In this document: in pieces, positions 35,504-44,980 of the stretch
Numbering within the stretch: position 1 is the first letter of the stretch
Layout of the letters: every line of letters begins with the position of its first letter
Assembly (NCBI RefSeq): GCF_004571025.1
Contig: NZ_SPQT01000004.1
Coordinates: 124,001 to 188,000 of the forward strand
DNA from: Bradyrhizobium niftali
Lineage (GTDB): Bacteria > Pseudomonadota > Alphaproteobacteria > Rhizobiales > Xanthobacteraceae
Length of the DNA stretch: 64,000 nucleotides
Direction: 5' to 3'
Notes under the pieces: model-generated
What the model was told of the DNA's origin: nothing
The model's input: only the letters and a program-made list of their open reading frames with translations
Database searches by the model: none
Program-made: the position numbers and the translations under genes

Positions 35504-36634
35504 TCACTCCAGCGTCGCCAGCAGCCCTGCCATCAGGCGGCCGCGTTCGACCAGGCTCTCGACCTCGATATACTCTTCGAGCGTGTGGCCATTGCCGCCA
35601 CGCACGCCCAGGCCGTCGAGCGTCGGGATGCCCATCGCGCCGGTAAAGTTGCCGTCTGAGCCGCCGCCCGAACTCGCATGCGGCAATTCGGCGCCGAGCG
35701 ATCTGGCGATATCGCGCGCCTTCTCGTACAGCGCCATGGTGCCGGCATCGGGTTCCCACACGGGCCGGGTGACGCCACGCGTCACCTTGAACGCAACATC
35801 ATTGCTTGTGCCTGACAGAGCCAGCATCCTCTCGACGCCGCGATCGAGATCGGCCTGGCGCTTGGCCATCGAAAGCGCTTCACCGGTGGCGGTCGTGGCA
35901 ACGCAATTGACCCATTGTCCGCCATGCACGACGCCGACCGAGAAGGTGCAGTCCTCCGTCGTCATCGCGTCGATGGCGAGGATCTGCCGCGCCATCTCGC
36001 GAATCGCCGAGCGGCCCGCCGACAGCCTCGCGCCGGCGTGGCTCGGCCGGCCAGTCGCCTCGAGATTGAAGCGCGCGATCGCGTAACGTCCGGTGGTGAC
36101 GCCGTTGTCGGCACGGCCGGGCTCGGGCACCAGCACGTATTTGTTGCGCGCAGCCTCTGCCTCGATGATGTCGCGTGTCGAGGGCGTGCCGACCTCCTCG
36201 TCCGGCGTGAACAGCACGGTGATCGGCAGCGGCGTGGTGAAGGCGGCGCGCGCCAGCTGCCGGATCGCTTCCAGCGCGAGATAGTTGCCGCCCTTCATGT
36301 CGTAGATGCCGGGGCCGTAGCACTTGTTGCCCTCACGCCGCCATTTCAGCTTCTCGATGGTGCCGACCGGGTGGACGGTATCCATGTGCCCGGCGATCAG
36401 GATGCCCGGCTCGCCCTGCTTCGGATGAGGAAAGCGCGCACGGATCACGCCGCCAAAGCCCTGTCGGCCGGCGATGCGTTCGATCGTCGCACCCATGATG
36501 GCCATATCCCGCGCTGCGATATCGAGCATGCGGTTCACGGCGCTCGCATCCCAGGTCGGGCTCTCGCATTCCACCCAGCCGCGCAGGCCTTCGAGCATCG
36601 CCTCGGAATCGAAGGGAAGATTGGCTGGATTCAT
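35504..36634 (-). CDS. M20 family metallopeptidase (glutamate carboxypeptidase/CPG2 type)
   Basis: A 376-residue protein started at 36634 (MNPANLPFDSEAML). Zinc-site motifs are ILIAGHMDTVHPVG, GIYDMKGGNYLALEAI and LFTPDEEVGTPSTRDIIE, plus the late ASSGGGSDGNF. CPG2-type enzymes release C-terminal glutamate or other residues. No signal peptide is visible, so it is probably cytosolic. It is divergent from the ABC binding-protein gene and fits intracellular cleavage of imported peptides. Confidence 0.92.
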   Translation of the reverse strand: MNPANLPFDSEAMLEGLRGWVECESPTWDASAVNRMLDIAARDMAIMGATIERIAGRQGFGGVIRARFPHPKQGEPGILIAGHMDTVHPVGTIEKLKWRREGNKCYGPGIYDMKGGNYLALEAIRQLARAAFTTPLPITVLFTPDEEVGTPSTRDIIEAEAARNKYVLVPEPGRADNGVTTGRYAIARFNLEATGRPSHAGARLSAGRSAIREMARQILAIDAMTTEDCTFSVGVVHGGQWVNCVATTATGEALSMAKRQADLDRGVERMLALSGTSNDVAFKVTRGVTRPVWEPDAGTMALYEKARDIARSLGAELPHASSGGGSDGNFTGAMGIPTLDGLGVRGGNGHTLEEYIEVESLVERGRLMAGLLATLE

Positions 36635-36904
36635 CGTAATGTCTCTCAAGCTTCGAAAGATGGAACGCGCATTGCATCGGCGCGGGGCAGGACACGCGGA
36701 GAGCGTTGTAGAGCCAAACCGATCTTTGGGGAGCCCGTGCGCGCGCCGCCTGGGCCTGCAGCGAAACCGGATTGACGCGCTCGGCACTGTCTGCAAGTCT
36801 CGAAAAGACAAAGGCATTGCATGGGGTTAGTTCGCCCAAAGAACGATCCGAATGCCCAACCAATAACCTGCCTTTGAACAGTTTCACGTCAGGAGAAACT
36901 TTTT

Positions 36905-38512
36905 ATGTTCCACTTCATGCGCCGGGGGCCTCGCGCGTTCGCCTCCAAACTCGCGCTGTCGGTCGTCGCGCTCTCGACCGCGCTGGCCTCGCCAGTGCTT
37001 GCAGCCGGCAAGACCCTCACTGCGGTGATGCATTCCGACCTGCGCATCATCGATCCGATCTTTACCACGGCCTACATCACGCGCGACCACGGCTACATGG
37101 TCTACGACACGCTGGTGGCCACCGATTCGAACTTCAAGATCCAGCCGCAGATGGCGGACTGGAAGATCTCCGACGACAAGCTCACCTACACCTTCACGCT
37201 GCGCGACGGCCTGAAGTGGCATGACGGCGCGCCGGTGACCGCGGAAGACTGCGTTGCCTCGCTGAAGCGCTGGGCCGCGGTCGACGGCATGGGCCAGAAG
37301 CTCCTGGACTTCACCGCGAGCATCGAGGCGACCGACGCCAAGACCATCACGTTGAAGCTGAAGGAGCCCTACGGCCTCGTGCTCGACTCCATCGGCAAGC
37401 CGTCCTCGCGCGTCGCCTTCATGATGCCGAAGCGCCTCGCCGAGACGCCGGCGGACAAGCAGATCCCCGAGCAGATCGGCTCGGGCCCCTTCAAGTTCGT
37501 GCAGTCGGAATTCCAGCCCGGCGTGAAGGCCGTCTACGTCAAGAACACCGATTACGTGCCGCGCAAGGAGCCGGCGAGCTGGACCTCCGGCGGCAAGGTG
37601 GTGAAGGTCGACCGCGTCGAGTGGATCACGATGCCGGACTCGCAGACCGCGGTGAACGCGCTGCAGTCGGGCGACATCGACTTCGTGGAGAACCTGCCGT
37701 TCGACATGCTGCCGGTGCTGGAAGCGAACAAGGAGCTCACGATCGAGGTCTCGAACAAGTTCGGTTTCCAGACCCTCGGCCGGATGAACTTCCTGTATCC
37801 GCCGTTCGACAATGTGAAGGTGCGCCGTGCCGCCCTGCTTGCGATGAACCAGAAGGACGTTCTCGACGCGCTCGTCGGCAACGCCAAGTACCAGAAGATC
37901 TGCGGCGCGTTCTTCGTCTGCGATACGCCGCTGGCGACCGACGTCGGCGCCGAAACCCTGGTGAAGGGCAACGGCATGGCGGAAGCCAAGAAGGCGCTCG
38001 CCGAGTCCGGCTATGACGGCACCCCGGTCGTCGTCATGGCACCCGGCGACGTCACGACGCTCAAGGCGCAGCCGATCGTGGCCGCCCAGCTGCTGCGCGA
38101 GGCCGGCTTCAAGGTCGACCTGCAGGCGACCGACTGGCAGACGGTGGTGAGCCGCCGCGCCAGCCAGAAGCCGCCGAAGGAAGGCGGCTGGAACATGTTC
38201 TTCACCAACTGGGTCGCGGCCGACGTCTCCAACCCGATCGCCAATCTCTCGATCGGCGGCCAGGGCAAGAAGGGCTGGTTCGGCTGGGCGGAAGACGCCA
38301 AGATCGAGCAGCTCAAGGATGCCTTCGTCCGCGCGCCGTCGATCGACGAGCAGAAGAAGATCGCCGCTGACATCCAGAAGGAGGCCTATGAACAGGTGAT
38401 CTACGTTCCGCTGGGGCAGTATCTGCTGCCGAGCGGCTGGCGCAAATCGCTGAGCGGTGTGCTCGATGGCCCCGCAACGCCCCTGTTCTGGAACGTCGAC
38501 AAGTCGGAGTAG
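36905..38512 (+). CDS. Dipeptide-type ABC transporter substrate-binding protein
   Basis: A 535-residue periplasmic binding protein (SBP family 5) with signal peptide residues 1-34 ending ASPVLAAG. Family hallmarks: DYVPRKEPASWTSGGK, NALQSGDIDFVENLPFDMLP, FDNVKVRRAALLAMNQKDVL. A conserved disulfide candidate is CGAFFVC. A Shine-Dalgarno (AGGAG) precedes the ATG. It should feed the permease/ATPase set at 31617-35243, although it is transcribed from the other strand. No regulator lies next to it; the 270-base gap to 36634 holds no gene. Confidence 0.93.
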   Translation: MFHFMRRGPRAFASKLALSVVALSTALASPVLAAGKTLTAVMHSDLRIIDPIFTTAYITRDHGYMVYDTLVATDSNFKIQPQMADWKISDDKLTYTFTLRDGLKWHDGAPVTAEDCVASLKRWAAVDGMGQKLLDFTASIEATDAKTITLKLKEPYGLVLDSIGKPSSRVAFMMPKRLAETPADKQIPEQIGSGPFKFVQSEFQPGVKAVYVKNTDYVPRKEPASWTSGGKVVKVDRVEWITMPDSQTAVNALQSGDIDFVENLPFDMLPVLEANKELTIEVSNKFGFQTLGRMNFLYPPFDNVKVRRAALLAMNQKDVLDALVGNAKYQKICGAFFVCDTPLATDVGAETLVKGNGMAEAKKALAESGYDGTPVVVMAPGDVTTLKAQPIVAAQLLREAGFKVDLQATDWQTVVSRRASQKPPKEGGWNMFFTNWVAADVSNPIANLSIGGQGKKGWFGWAEDAKIEQLKDAFVRAPSIDEQKKIAADIQKEAYEQVIYVPLGQYLLPSGWRKSLSGVLDGPATPLFWNVDKSE

Positions 38513-38551
38513 GCGGGCGCGTCCTTCCGCCTTTCATCCGGATCATCACGC

Positions 38552-38575
38552 GGCGCCGCTGTCATCAGCGGCGCC
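38552..38575 (+). terminator. Terminator after the substrate-binding protein gene
   Basis: GGCGCCGCT / AGCGGCGCC form a perfect 9-bp stem with a 6-base loop, followed by GTTGTCGTTTC. It lies 40 bases past the stop. Confidence 0.7.
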
Positions 38576-38742
38576 GTTGTCGTTTCAGCTCGGCGTCACC
38601 TTGGGAAGACCGTAGAACTTTTAGCGCTTCCAATTCTCAATCATTGCTATTTGTTTCCAACCTGAAATAGATGTGTCGTCCTCGCGCATCACTTTCCTTG
38701 TCCCATTTGATTCCCGTGCCGTTCGATTTTGCATTACAGGCG

Positions 38743-40254
38743 ATGGCCGAACGGTCAGATCGCGCGCCGGCGCGTTGGCGCCGGCCTTTCCTGCGCTGGC
38801 TCGACGGCGTCGAGGCGGGCTGGGCCGTGCCGCTCCTCATCGCCTGCTTCGTTGCGGTCTGGACGCTCTATCTGGCCATCGCCTATGCCGGCAGCGGCCT
38901 GCACCCTGATACGCTCGAGGCCTGGACGCTGGGGCGGAACTTTGCCTTCGGCTATCACAAGCATCCGCCGTTGATGGGGTGGGTTACGGCGGCATGGACC
39001 TTCGTCTTTCCGCTCAGCGACTGGTCGCTGCAACTGATGGCGATGGCCAATGCCGGGCTTGCGCTGGTCTTCGTCGATCTGATCTCGCGGCAGTTCGTGA
39101 CCGGGCACAAGCGCATCCTGGTGCTGCTGCTATTGATGCTGACGCCGGCCTATCAGTTCCACGCCCAGCGCTTCAACGCCAATGCGGTGCTGCTCGCGAC
39201 CTGGCCGCTGGCGACCTGGTGCTTCCTGCGCGCGTTCGAGACGCGCGGCGTGCTGTGGGCGGTCGCGGTGGGATGCACCACGGCGCTCGCGATGGTCGGC
39301 AAGTATTATTCGATCTTTCTCGTCGCAAGCTTCGCCTTTGCCGCACTGGCGCATCCGGCGCGGCGCGCCTATTTCACCTCCGCTTCGCCCTGGATCTCGG
39401 TCGCCGTCGGGCTCGCGGCGCTGTCGCCGCACCTCTACTGGCTTGCGACGACGGGCGCGTCGACCTTCACCTATGCGCTGGCTCACGCCAACGGCAGCGC
39501 CGTGAGCTCGCTCGGCGAGGCGAAGAATTTCCTGCTGGGGCTGGCTGCGGCCATGAGCGTGTCGGCCGTGCTCTGGATGCTCATCGCCGGCACGCGGCTG
39601 AAGCAGGTTCCGGCCGACTTCGCGACAATGAGTCCGGGCCTGCGACTTCTCTTCTACGTTGCGATCGGCACGATCGTGCTGCCGGTGCTGACGTCGCTTG
39701 TGATGGGGACGGATCTGCCGTCGCTGTGGGCGTTGCAGGGGCTGTTCCTGTTCGTCGTTCTCGTGGTCTGTGGCACGCGCTATCCGATCGAGCGGTTCCA
39801 CACCGTCAACGTCACGATGCTCGTGGCCGGCGTCGCGCTCGCCGCCGTCCTGGTCGCGGCCCCGATCCATGCCGTCTATCGCAACAATCACGGCTACGAA
39901 GAGGGCCGGAACTTCTACGCGCAGGCGGCCAGCGAATTGACGCGCGAGTGGCGCGAACTGACCGGCGCGCCGCTGAGCGCCGTGAGTGGCGATGATGCGC
40001 TGGCTTTTGCGACGGCGTTCTATAGCCCCGACCATCCGCGTTATGCACGGCCGTTCGCGTACCAATACACTTGGGGCTTGCCGCGCAAGATGACGCTGGA
40101 CCGCGGCTGGGCCGCGCTTTGTTTCCGCGGCCAGGACTATTGCAGCCGGTGGATGGAGTCGGTGTCCGCCGGCGCCGGGCAGTTCGTCAGGCGTGAGTTC
40201 ACCGTGCAGTGCTGTGGGGCCGGCCCGGTGTCACGCGGGAGGTTGTTGTGCTGA
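38743..40254 (+). CDS. GT39/ArnT-like glycosyltransferase, polytopic membrane protein
   Basis: About 503 residues from the ATG at 38743. Some 10-12 hydrophobic segments are present. The periplasmic first loop has DTLEAWTLGRNFAFGYHKHPPLMGW, the acidic plus H-PP signature of dolichyl/undecaprenyl-phosphate-sugar-dependent transferases (PMT/ArnT superfamily). The C-terminal soluble domain has four cysteines. It probably transfers a sugar from a lipid carrier to lipid A or another envelope acceptor. It is monocistronic and its acceptor is unknown. Confidence 0.85.
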   Translation: MAERSDRAPARWRRPFLRWLDGVEAGWAVPLLIACFVAVWTLYLAIAYAGSGLHPDTLEAWTLGRNFAFGYHKHPPLMGWVTAAWTFVFPLSDWSLQLMAMANAGLALVFVDLISRQFVTGHKRILVLLLLMLTPAYQFHAQRFNANAVLLATWPLATWCFLRAFETRGVLWAVAVGCTTALAMVGKYYSIFLVASFAFAALAHPARRAYFTSASPWISVAVGLAALSPHLYWLATTGASTFTYALAHANGSAVSSLGEAKNFLLGLAAAMSVSAVLWMLIAGTRLKQVPADFATMSPGLRLLFYVAIGTIVLPVLTSLVMGTDLPSLWALQGLFLFVVLVVCGTRYPIERFHTVNVTMLVAGVALAAVLVAAPIHAVYRNNHGYEEGRNFYAQAASELTREWRELTGAPLSAVSGDDALAFATAFYSPDHPRYARPFAYQYTWGLPRKMTLDRGWAALCFRGQDYCSRWMESVSAGAGQFVRREFTVQCCGAGPVSRGRLLC

Positions 40255-40343
40255 TGGTGCCACCGCGCGGAAGGAGCGCCGCGCCCGAGAGCGCCGCAGA
40301 CGATTTCAGCGCCAGCCGGCGTCCGGCGGAATAGGCTGCGCGC

Positions 40344-40481
40344 TCAGCAATGGCTGTCGCGCACCCGCTCGAGGCCTTCGCTTGCGAAAGGCGCGTTGAA
40401 CGCAGCCTGCTCGGCGTTTGGCTCGGAACGTCCCGTATCAGGCCGATCTGAGGTGGGCTCTTCGCGGTGTTCCGGTTCCAT
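40344..40481 (-). CDS. Candidate 45-residue hydrophilic small protein
   Basis: An ATG at 40481 with GAGAGG upstream opens a 45-codon frame ending in TGA. The product is acidic and proline-rich at the start (MEPEHREEPTSDRPDTGRSE) and ends GLERVRDSHC with a terminal cysteine. No signal peptide or known domain is visible. It lies 55 bases after the Bcr/CflA exporter gene on the same strand. The rest of the 281-base gap between the flanking genes shows nothing else. It may be a chance frame. Confidence 0.4.
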   Translation of the reverse strand: MEPEHREEPTSDRPDTGRSEPNAEQAAFNAPFASEGLERVRDSHC

Positions 40482-40535
40482 GGCAGTGGCCTCTCGAATT
40501 GCTGCACTACAACATCGAGGCCGCCAGCAAGTTCC

Positions 40536-41795
40536 TTAACCGACGGGGCGATGATGCGGCCTGAACAGCCGGCCCTTCTCCACCACCAGCACGATCGCGA
40601 GTGCAGCCAGCGTCGACAGGAAGAAGCCGACCGAGAACGGCAGCAGCGTGCCGTCAAAGCTCTGCCCGATCGCCATGCCGACCACGATGCCGATCAGCGT
40701 CGTGATCGAGCCGTAGAGCGAGGAGGCGGTGCCGGCGATGTGGCCCTGCGGCTCCATCGCGAGCGCGGTGAAGTTCGCGACCATCATGCCGAACGAGAAC
40801 ATCATGAGCGCCGACAGTGCCATGAACAGGGCAAGCGGCAGCACGTTCAGGATTTCGGTGACCAGCATGACGCTGGCGACCACGGCATAGAGCGTCAGGG
40901 CGCCGTGCGAGATCACGCGCATGCCGAGCCGCCCGACCAGCCTCGCATTGAGGAAGCCGGCAACGGCGGTGCCGGCCGCGATCGCGGCGAAGGCGAGCGG
41001 AAAGTAGTGGCCGAGGTGATAGATGCCGGTGAAGACCTGCTGGGCCGAGAAGACATAGGCGAACAGTGCGCCGATGACGCTGCCGGCGGCCGTCGCATAG
41101 CCGATGGTCTGGCGATTGGTCAGGGTCTGCCGGAACGCCGAGAGCACGTCGGCGGGCGCCAGCGACCTGCGTTCTGACTGAGGGAGGGTTTCGGGCAGCC
41201 GCAGCACAGACCACGCGAGCGCGAGCAGTCCATAGAGCATCAGCACGACGAAGATGCCGCGCCATTGCGTGACGAGCAGCACGGCCTGTCCGAACGACGG
41301 CGCGATCACGGGCACCGCGATGAACACCATCATGGCAAGCGACATCACGCTCGCCATGCGGCGGCCGACATAGCAGTCGCGCACGATCGAGGTCGCGATC
41401 ACGCGCGTTGCCGAGGTGCCGAGCCCTTGCAGCGCGCGCGCCAGCAGCAGCGTCTCGAACGAGGGCGCGGCAACCGCCAGCACGCTCGCCACCGCATAGA
41501 CCGCCATGCCACCGAGCAGCACCGGGCGACGGCCGAAGCGGTCCGACAACGGACCCATGACGAACTGGCCCACGCCGAAGCCGATCAGGAAGGTCGATAG
41601 CACGAGCTGGAGATGGTTGGCGACGGGAATCTTGAAAGCGGCGCCGATATTCGGGAGCGCCGGCAGCATCATGTCCATCGCAAGCGGATTCAGCGCCATG
41701 ATGGACGCGATCACGATGACGAATTCGGGAAAACCCATGGGCCGGTGTCCCGAGGACACCCAGCTGTCGGCATTGACGTCGGACAAAAAGCTCAC
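40536..41795 (-). CDS. Bcr/CflA family multidrug efflux MFS transporter
   Basis: About 419 residues from a GTG at 41795; an in-frame ATG at 41840 would add 15. Twelve hydrophobic helices. DHA1 Bcr/CflA motifs: ASIMALNPLAMDMMLPALPNIG and the A-motif GPLSDRFGRRPVLLGG, then RALQGLGTSATRVIATSIVRDCY. It exports drugs or small metabolites by proton antiport. It is divergent from the next gene. Confidence 0.92.
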   Translation of the reverse strand: MSFLSDVNADSWVSSGHRPMGFPEFVIVIASIMALNPLAMDMMLPALPNIGAAFKIPVANHLQLVLSTFLIGFGVGQFVMGPLSDRFGRRPVLLGGMAVYAVASVLAVAAPSFETLLLARALQGLGTSATRVIATSIVRDCYVGRRMASVMSLAMMVFIAVPVIAPSFGQAVLLVTQWRGIFVVLMLYGLLALAWSVLRLPETLPQSERRSLAPADVLSAFRQTLTNRQTIGYATAAGSVIGALFAYVFSAQQVFTGIYHLGHYFPLAFAAIAAGTAVAGFLNARLVGRLGMRVISHGALTLYAVVASVMLVTEILNVLPLALFMALSALMMFSFGMMVANFTALAMEPQGHIAGTASSLYGSITTLIGIVVGMAIGQSFDGTLLPFSVGFFLSTLAALAIVLVVEKGRLFRPHHRPVG

Positions 41796-41991
41796 CTCTG
41801 ATTGAGAGGCTTTATTTCTTGTCCCTGCTGCAACGCACAACCCATGTTTTGGGATGGCTGTCAGGCGGGGCGGGAGCGGACAAGACCTGGTGAGGTCGCC
41901 GTCAGCCTGTCGAAGCGGCGCGGCGATACCACCTGAGGTGGCAGGATTCTTGCTACGGTATCCGTCGCCGGAATGGCCGCGGAGAACCGTG

Positions 41992-42948
41992 ATGCTCTCG
42001 ACGCAACGCTCGCTCGCGACGGCTCAACTCGGCCGCAATAGCTTCGAGGAGATCTTCGAGTCCCGGACGCCGTTGCGCGAGGCCGCCCTGGAGTCATTTC
42101 GCCGCAGGAACGCGGTTCTCGACGGTATCTTCTACGACATCGGCAAGGTGACCCAGGAGGAGGCCCGCGAAACGGCGCCCTGGCTGGCACGCGAGGGCGC
42201 AATCCTGATCGTCCCGCCATCCGGCGCCGGATCGCTCAAGCTCTGCAACACCGTGGAAGACTTCGCCAATGCTGGCGGCGCCGATGTCCGTATCCTGGCG
42301 GTGGCCGGCGTCGGCAGTTCGGCACTGGGGGCGGCGGCCTTCGCACGGAATGTCGCTGACGCGTTTGGCGTGTCGGCTGCTGCCGTGGTGTCGGGCTACG
42401 GGCTTGCCGATCTCCTGACCGAGGCGCTCGGCGGCTGGTTCTGGTTCGGCACCCTCAACCGCCTGCGCCATCAGTTCGAGGAGCTGGACGACGTCAGCCG
42501 GGCGCTGAACCGGCCCGAGACCCTCAGTCCGCCGACATCGCCGCTCGAACTCGGCCGCGTCAGCCTGGATACGAGGACGGTCATGGCTTTGCTGGGCGAT
42601 GATCGCTTCAGCTTTTCGCTGGTGACCGGACACTCCAAGGGCAACCTCGTGATCTCGGAAGCGCTGTACGAGCTCAAGGAGCAGCCGGCGATCGAACAGA
42701 CCATTCCCGACGACAGGTTCTGGATCGTCACGGTGTCCGCGGCGGTCGCGATGCCGCCCCGATACAAGAAGATCATCGACGTGATGGGCACGATCGATGG
42801 CTTCGGCGCGCTCAACTCGACGCCGGGAATCTCGATCGAGAAGCCGTGCCCGTTCTGCTGGCACCACACCAACACGGACTTGCCGTTTCACCTGCCTGTC
42901 ACGAAGGTCTTCAGCGAGCTCAGGGTCGAGCGGACGATCGCCATCTGA
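41992..42948 (+). CDS. Protein of unknown function with an alpha/beta-hydrolase-like nucleophile elbow
   Basis: 318 residues from the ATG at 41992 (GGAGAA upstream); a longer frame from 41854 is less likely. It has a Gly/Ala-rich segment (VGSSALGAAAFARNVADAFG) and GHSKGNLVISEALYEL, a GxSxG elbow typical of lipases or esterases, and late DVMGTIDGFGALNS and CPFCWHHTNTDLPFH, where H could complete a triad. No signal peptide. The fold assignment is tentative. Confidence 0.72.
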   Translation: MLSTQRSLATAQLGRNSFEEIFESRTPLREAALESFRRRNAVLDGIFYDIGKVTQEEARETAPWLAREGAILIVPPSGAGSLKLCNTVEDFANAGGADVRILAVAGVGSSALGAAAFARNVADAFGVSAAAVVSGYGLADLLTEALGGWFWFGTLNRLRHQFEELDDVSRALNRPETLSPPTSPLELGRVSLDTRTVMALLGDDRFSFSLVTGHSKGNLVISEALYELKEQPAIEQTIPDDRFWIVTVSAAVAMPPRYKKIIDVMGTIDGFGALNSTPGISIEKPCPFCWHHTNTDLPFHLPVTKVFSELRVERTIAI

Positions 42949-43043
42949 GCCACGCCGGGAATCGCAATGACGTCGGCGAACCCGGACGAAAGCGATGAGA
43001 TTGCAGACGCCGCCCTCCGCCGTCCTCGCGCCGTCACTTCTCG

Positions 43044-43132
43044 TGGTGCGGGCAGCCGGGGTCGAACCGGCACAGCGCTTGCGCACCGAGGGATTTTAAG
43101 TCCCTTGCGTCTACCAATTCCGCCATGCCCGC
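43044..43132 (-). tRNA. tRNA-Leu (anticodon UAA)
   Basis: Read on the minus strand: acceptor GCGGGCA/TGCCCGC, D arm with GGTAGACGC, anticodon arm GGGA-CTTAAAA-TCCC giving UAA, a long class II variable arm (TGCGCAAGCGC), T arm with GGTTCGACCCC, and an encoded CCA (43044-43046). All stems pair fully. Confidence 0.97.
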
Positions 43133-43305
43133 TTGATCCAACGAGATCAAACACTTAAGTCCACCTCCGGCCGTCTGGAATCGGCGCTTCGCGGGCCGGG
43201 TGGGTGGTTCTTCCTTAAGCGAGCCGGCCGCACAAGGCAAAGCCTCAATCCGGACATCTGTTGCTGCTTTAGGCATTCTCAATCCACGGGGACTATTCAT
43301 CCGGC

Positions 43306-43749
43306 ATGTCTGTCTCGTTCCTCTCCCGCTGCCGCCCCGTGCGCGCGCTGCTTCCGCTGTTCGCGCTCTGCGCGGCGCTCGCCGGCTGTGCAGGCGTCAG
43401 CGACACCATCAGCCCGGCCTTCGTCGATCCGGCCCGCTATGACCTCTGGGATTGCAAGCAACTCGCACCCGAGCGCAAGAACGTCGTCAAGCGCACCGAG
43501 GACCTCGAGCGGCTGATGGCGAAGGCCGAGACCGGAACGGGCGGCGTCGTGGTCGCGGAGCTCGCCTATCGCAACGACTACCTCGCCGCGCGGGGGCAGC
43601 AGAAGCTGATTGAAGAGACCTGGCGGAGGAACAGGTGCCGTGAGAGCGACATGGAGGCGGCGGCACCTCCCGCTCAGCCGACGGTCGCGCCCGCACCGGC
43701 TGCTGCCACTAAGCCGTCCAGGCCGAAGTCGGGCGGCGCCGTCAACTGA
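43306..43749 (+). CDS. Putative lipoprotein of unknown function
   Basis: 147 residues. A basic N-terminus and hydrophobic stretch end in the lipobox LAGC (C28), so the mature protein should be lipid-anchored in the envelope. The mature part contains the conserved-looking YDLWDCKQLAPERKNVVKRTEDLERLMAKAE and a C-terminal Pro/Ala linker. Two further cysteines (WDCKQ, NRCRES) may form a disulfide. No known domain. Confidence 0.82.
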   Translation: MSVSFLSRCRPVRALLPLFALCAALAGCAGVSDTISPAFVDPARYDLWDCKQLAPERKNVVKRTEDLERLMAKAETGTGGVVVAELAYRNDYLAARGQQKLIEETWRRNRCRESDMEAAAPPAQPTVAPAPAAATKPSRPKSGGAVN

Positions 43750-43758
43750 CGACCAGCG

Positions 43759-44961
43759 CTAGGCCCGCCAGCCGTAGATCCAGTCCTGCCGCGCCAGCAG
43801 GCGTTCCGGGCCGAGCGCCCGGATCGCAAGATCGCGCCCGATCGCGAGCGGCCCGCTGAAATGATAGATGCGGCCCTGCTGCCGCGCGGTCCGCTGCACC
43901 CGCCGCACGCGCGCCTGGCGTGCACGGCCATATTGCTTCAGCGCTGCGATGATGCCGTCCGTGCTCTCCGCCGTCTCGGGGCTCAGATGCCGTGCCAGCA
44001 CGGCGGCATCCTCGATCGCCATGCCGGCGCCTTGCGCGGCGAACGGCAGCATCGCATGCACGGCATCGCCGAGCAGCGCGACCGGGCCCTTGCTCCAGGG
44101 GCAGCCGTCGGGCACGCCGAACAGCGCCCATTTGCGCCAGCTATCGACTGCGGCGAGCATCATCCGCGCCTGCGACGGCCAGCGCGGTGCGGCGAACGCC
44201 TCCATCACTTCGCGCGGATCGCCGGGCGTGCTCCAGCCCGGCCTGTTCCAGGTGCCGGGCAGTACCGCGACCACGTTGATCTGGCGTCCGCCCGCGATCG
44301 GATAGGCGACGAGGTGGGCGTTCGGGCCCATCCAGAGCTGGACCCGGCGCGCGGTGTAGTCCTTCGGCAGCTGCGTGGCATCGAGTGTACCGCGCCAGGC
44401 GATCAGCCCGGAGAAGCGCGGCTGGATCTCGGGAAACAGATGCTGGCGTACCGTCGACCAGATGCCGTCGGCGCCGATCAGCGCGCTGGCGAGATCGCTG
44501 CGGCGGATCGTGCCACTGCGATGGACGACGGTCAGGCCCTTGGCGTGAGGCGCGACGTCTTCGTAGGTCGCACCCAGCTTCAGGTCGATGTCGGGATGGT
44601 CGGAGACTGCGCCGGCCAGCGCGGATTGCAGGTCGGCACGGTGCACCACCCAATAGGGGGCGCCGGCGCGCATGGATGCCGCTTCACCCAGTGGCATGCG
44701 CAGGAGTTCGCCGCCGGCCCGCGCACTCATGATCGAGACCGCCTCCGGGACGACGGCGCGCAGCTTGAGCCGTTCGGTCAGGCCGAGCTCGACCAGCACG
44801 CGGCTCGCATTGGGGGAGAGTTGCAGGCCCGCACCGACTTCCTCGAGGCGCTCGGCCTTTTCCAGCACGACGATGCGGAAGCCGCGCGACGCCAGCGCAA
44901 GCGCGGCCGTCAGGCCACCGATTCCGGCACCGGCGATGACAATCGTTCGGGAGAGCGCCAC
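43759..44961 (-). CDS. FAD-dependent monooxygenase (salicylate hydroxylase type)
   Basis: A 400-residue class A flavoprotein monooxygenase. FAD motifs: GAGIGGLTAALALASRGF at the N-terminus, the DG-type ALIGADGIWSTVR and GDAVHAMLPFAAQGAGMAIEDA. It resembles salicylate or 3-hydroxybenzoate hydroxylases, which hydroxylate aromatic acids with NAD(P)H and O2. The substrate is not determined. The zinc-finger gene lies 19 bases upstream on the same strand. Confidence 0.92.
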   Translation of the reverse strand: MALSRTIVIAGAGIGGLTAALALASRGFRIVVLEKAERLEEVGAGLQLSPNASRVLVELGLTERLKLRAVVPEAVSIMSARAGGELLRMPLGEAASMRAGAPYWVVHRADLQSALAGAVSDHPDIDLKLGATYEDVAPHAKGLTVVHRSGTIRRSDLASALIGADGIWSTVRQHLFPEIQPRFSGLIAWRGTLDATQLPKDYTARRVQLWMGPNAHLVAYPIAGGRQINVVAVLPGTWNRPGWSTPGDPREVMEAFAAPRWPSQARMMLAAVDSWRKWALFGVPDGCPWSKGPVALLGDAVHAMLPFAAQGAGMAIEDAAVLARHLSPETAESTDGIIAALKQYGRARQARVRRVQRTARQQGRIYHFSGPLAIGRDLAIRALGPERLLARQDWIYGWRA

Positions 44962-44980
44962 CCCTGACCGGTGGACGCGG

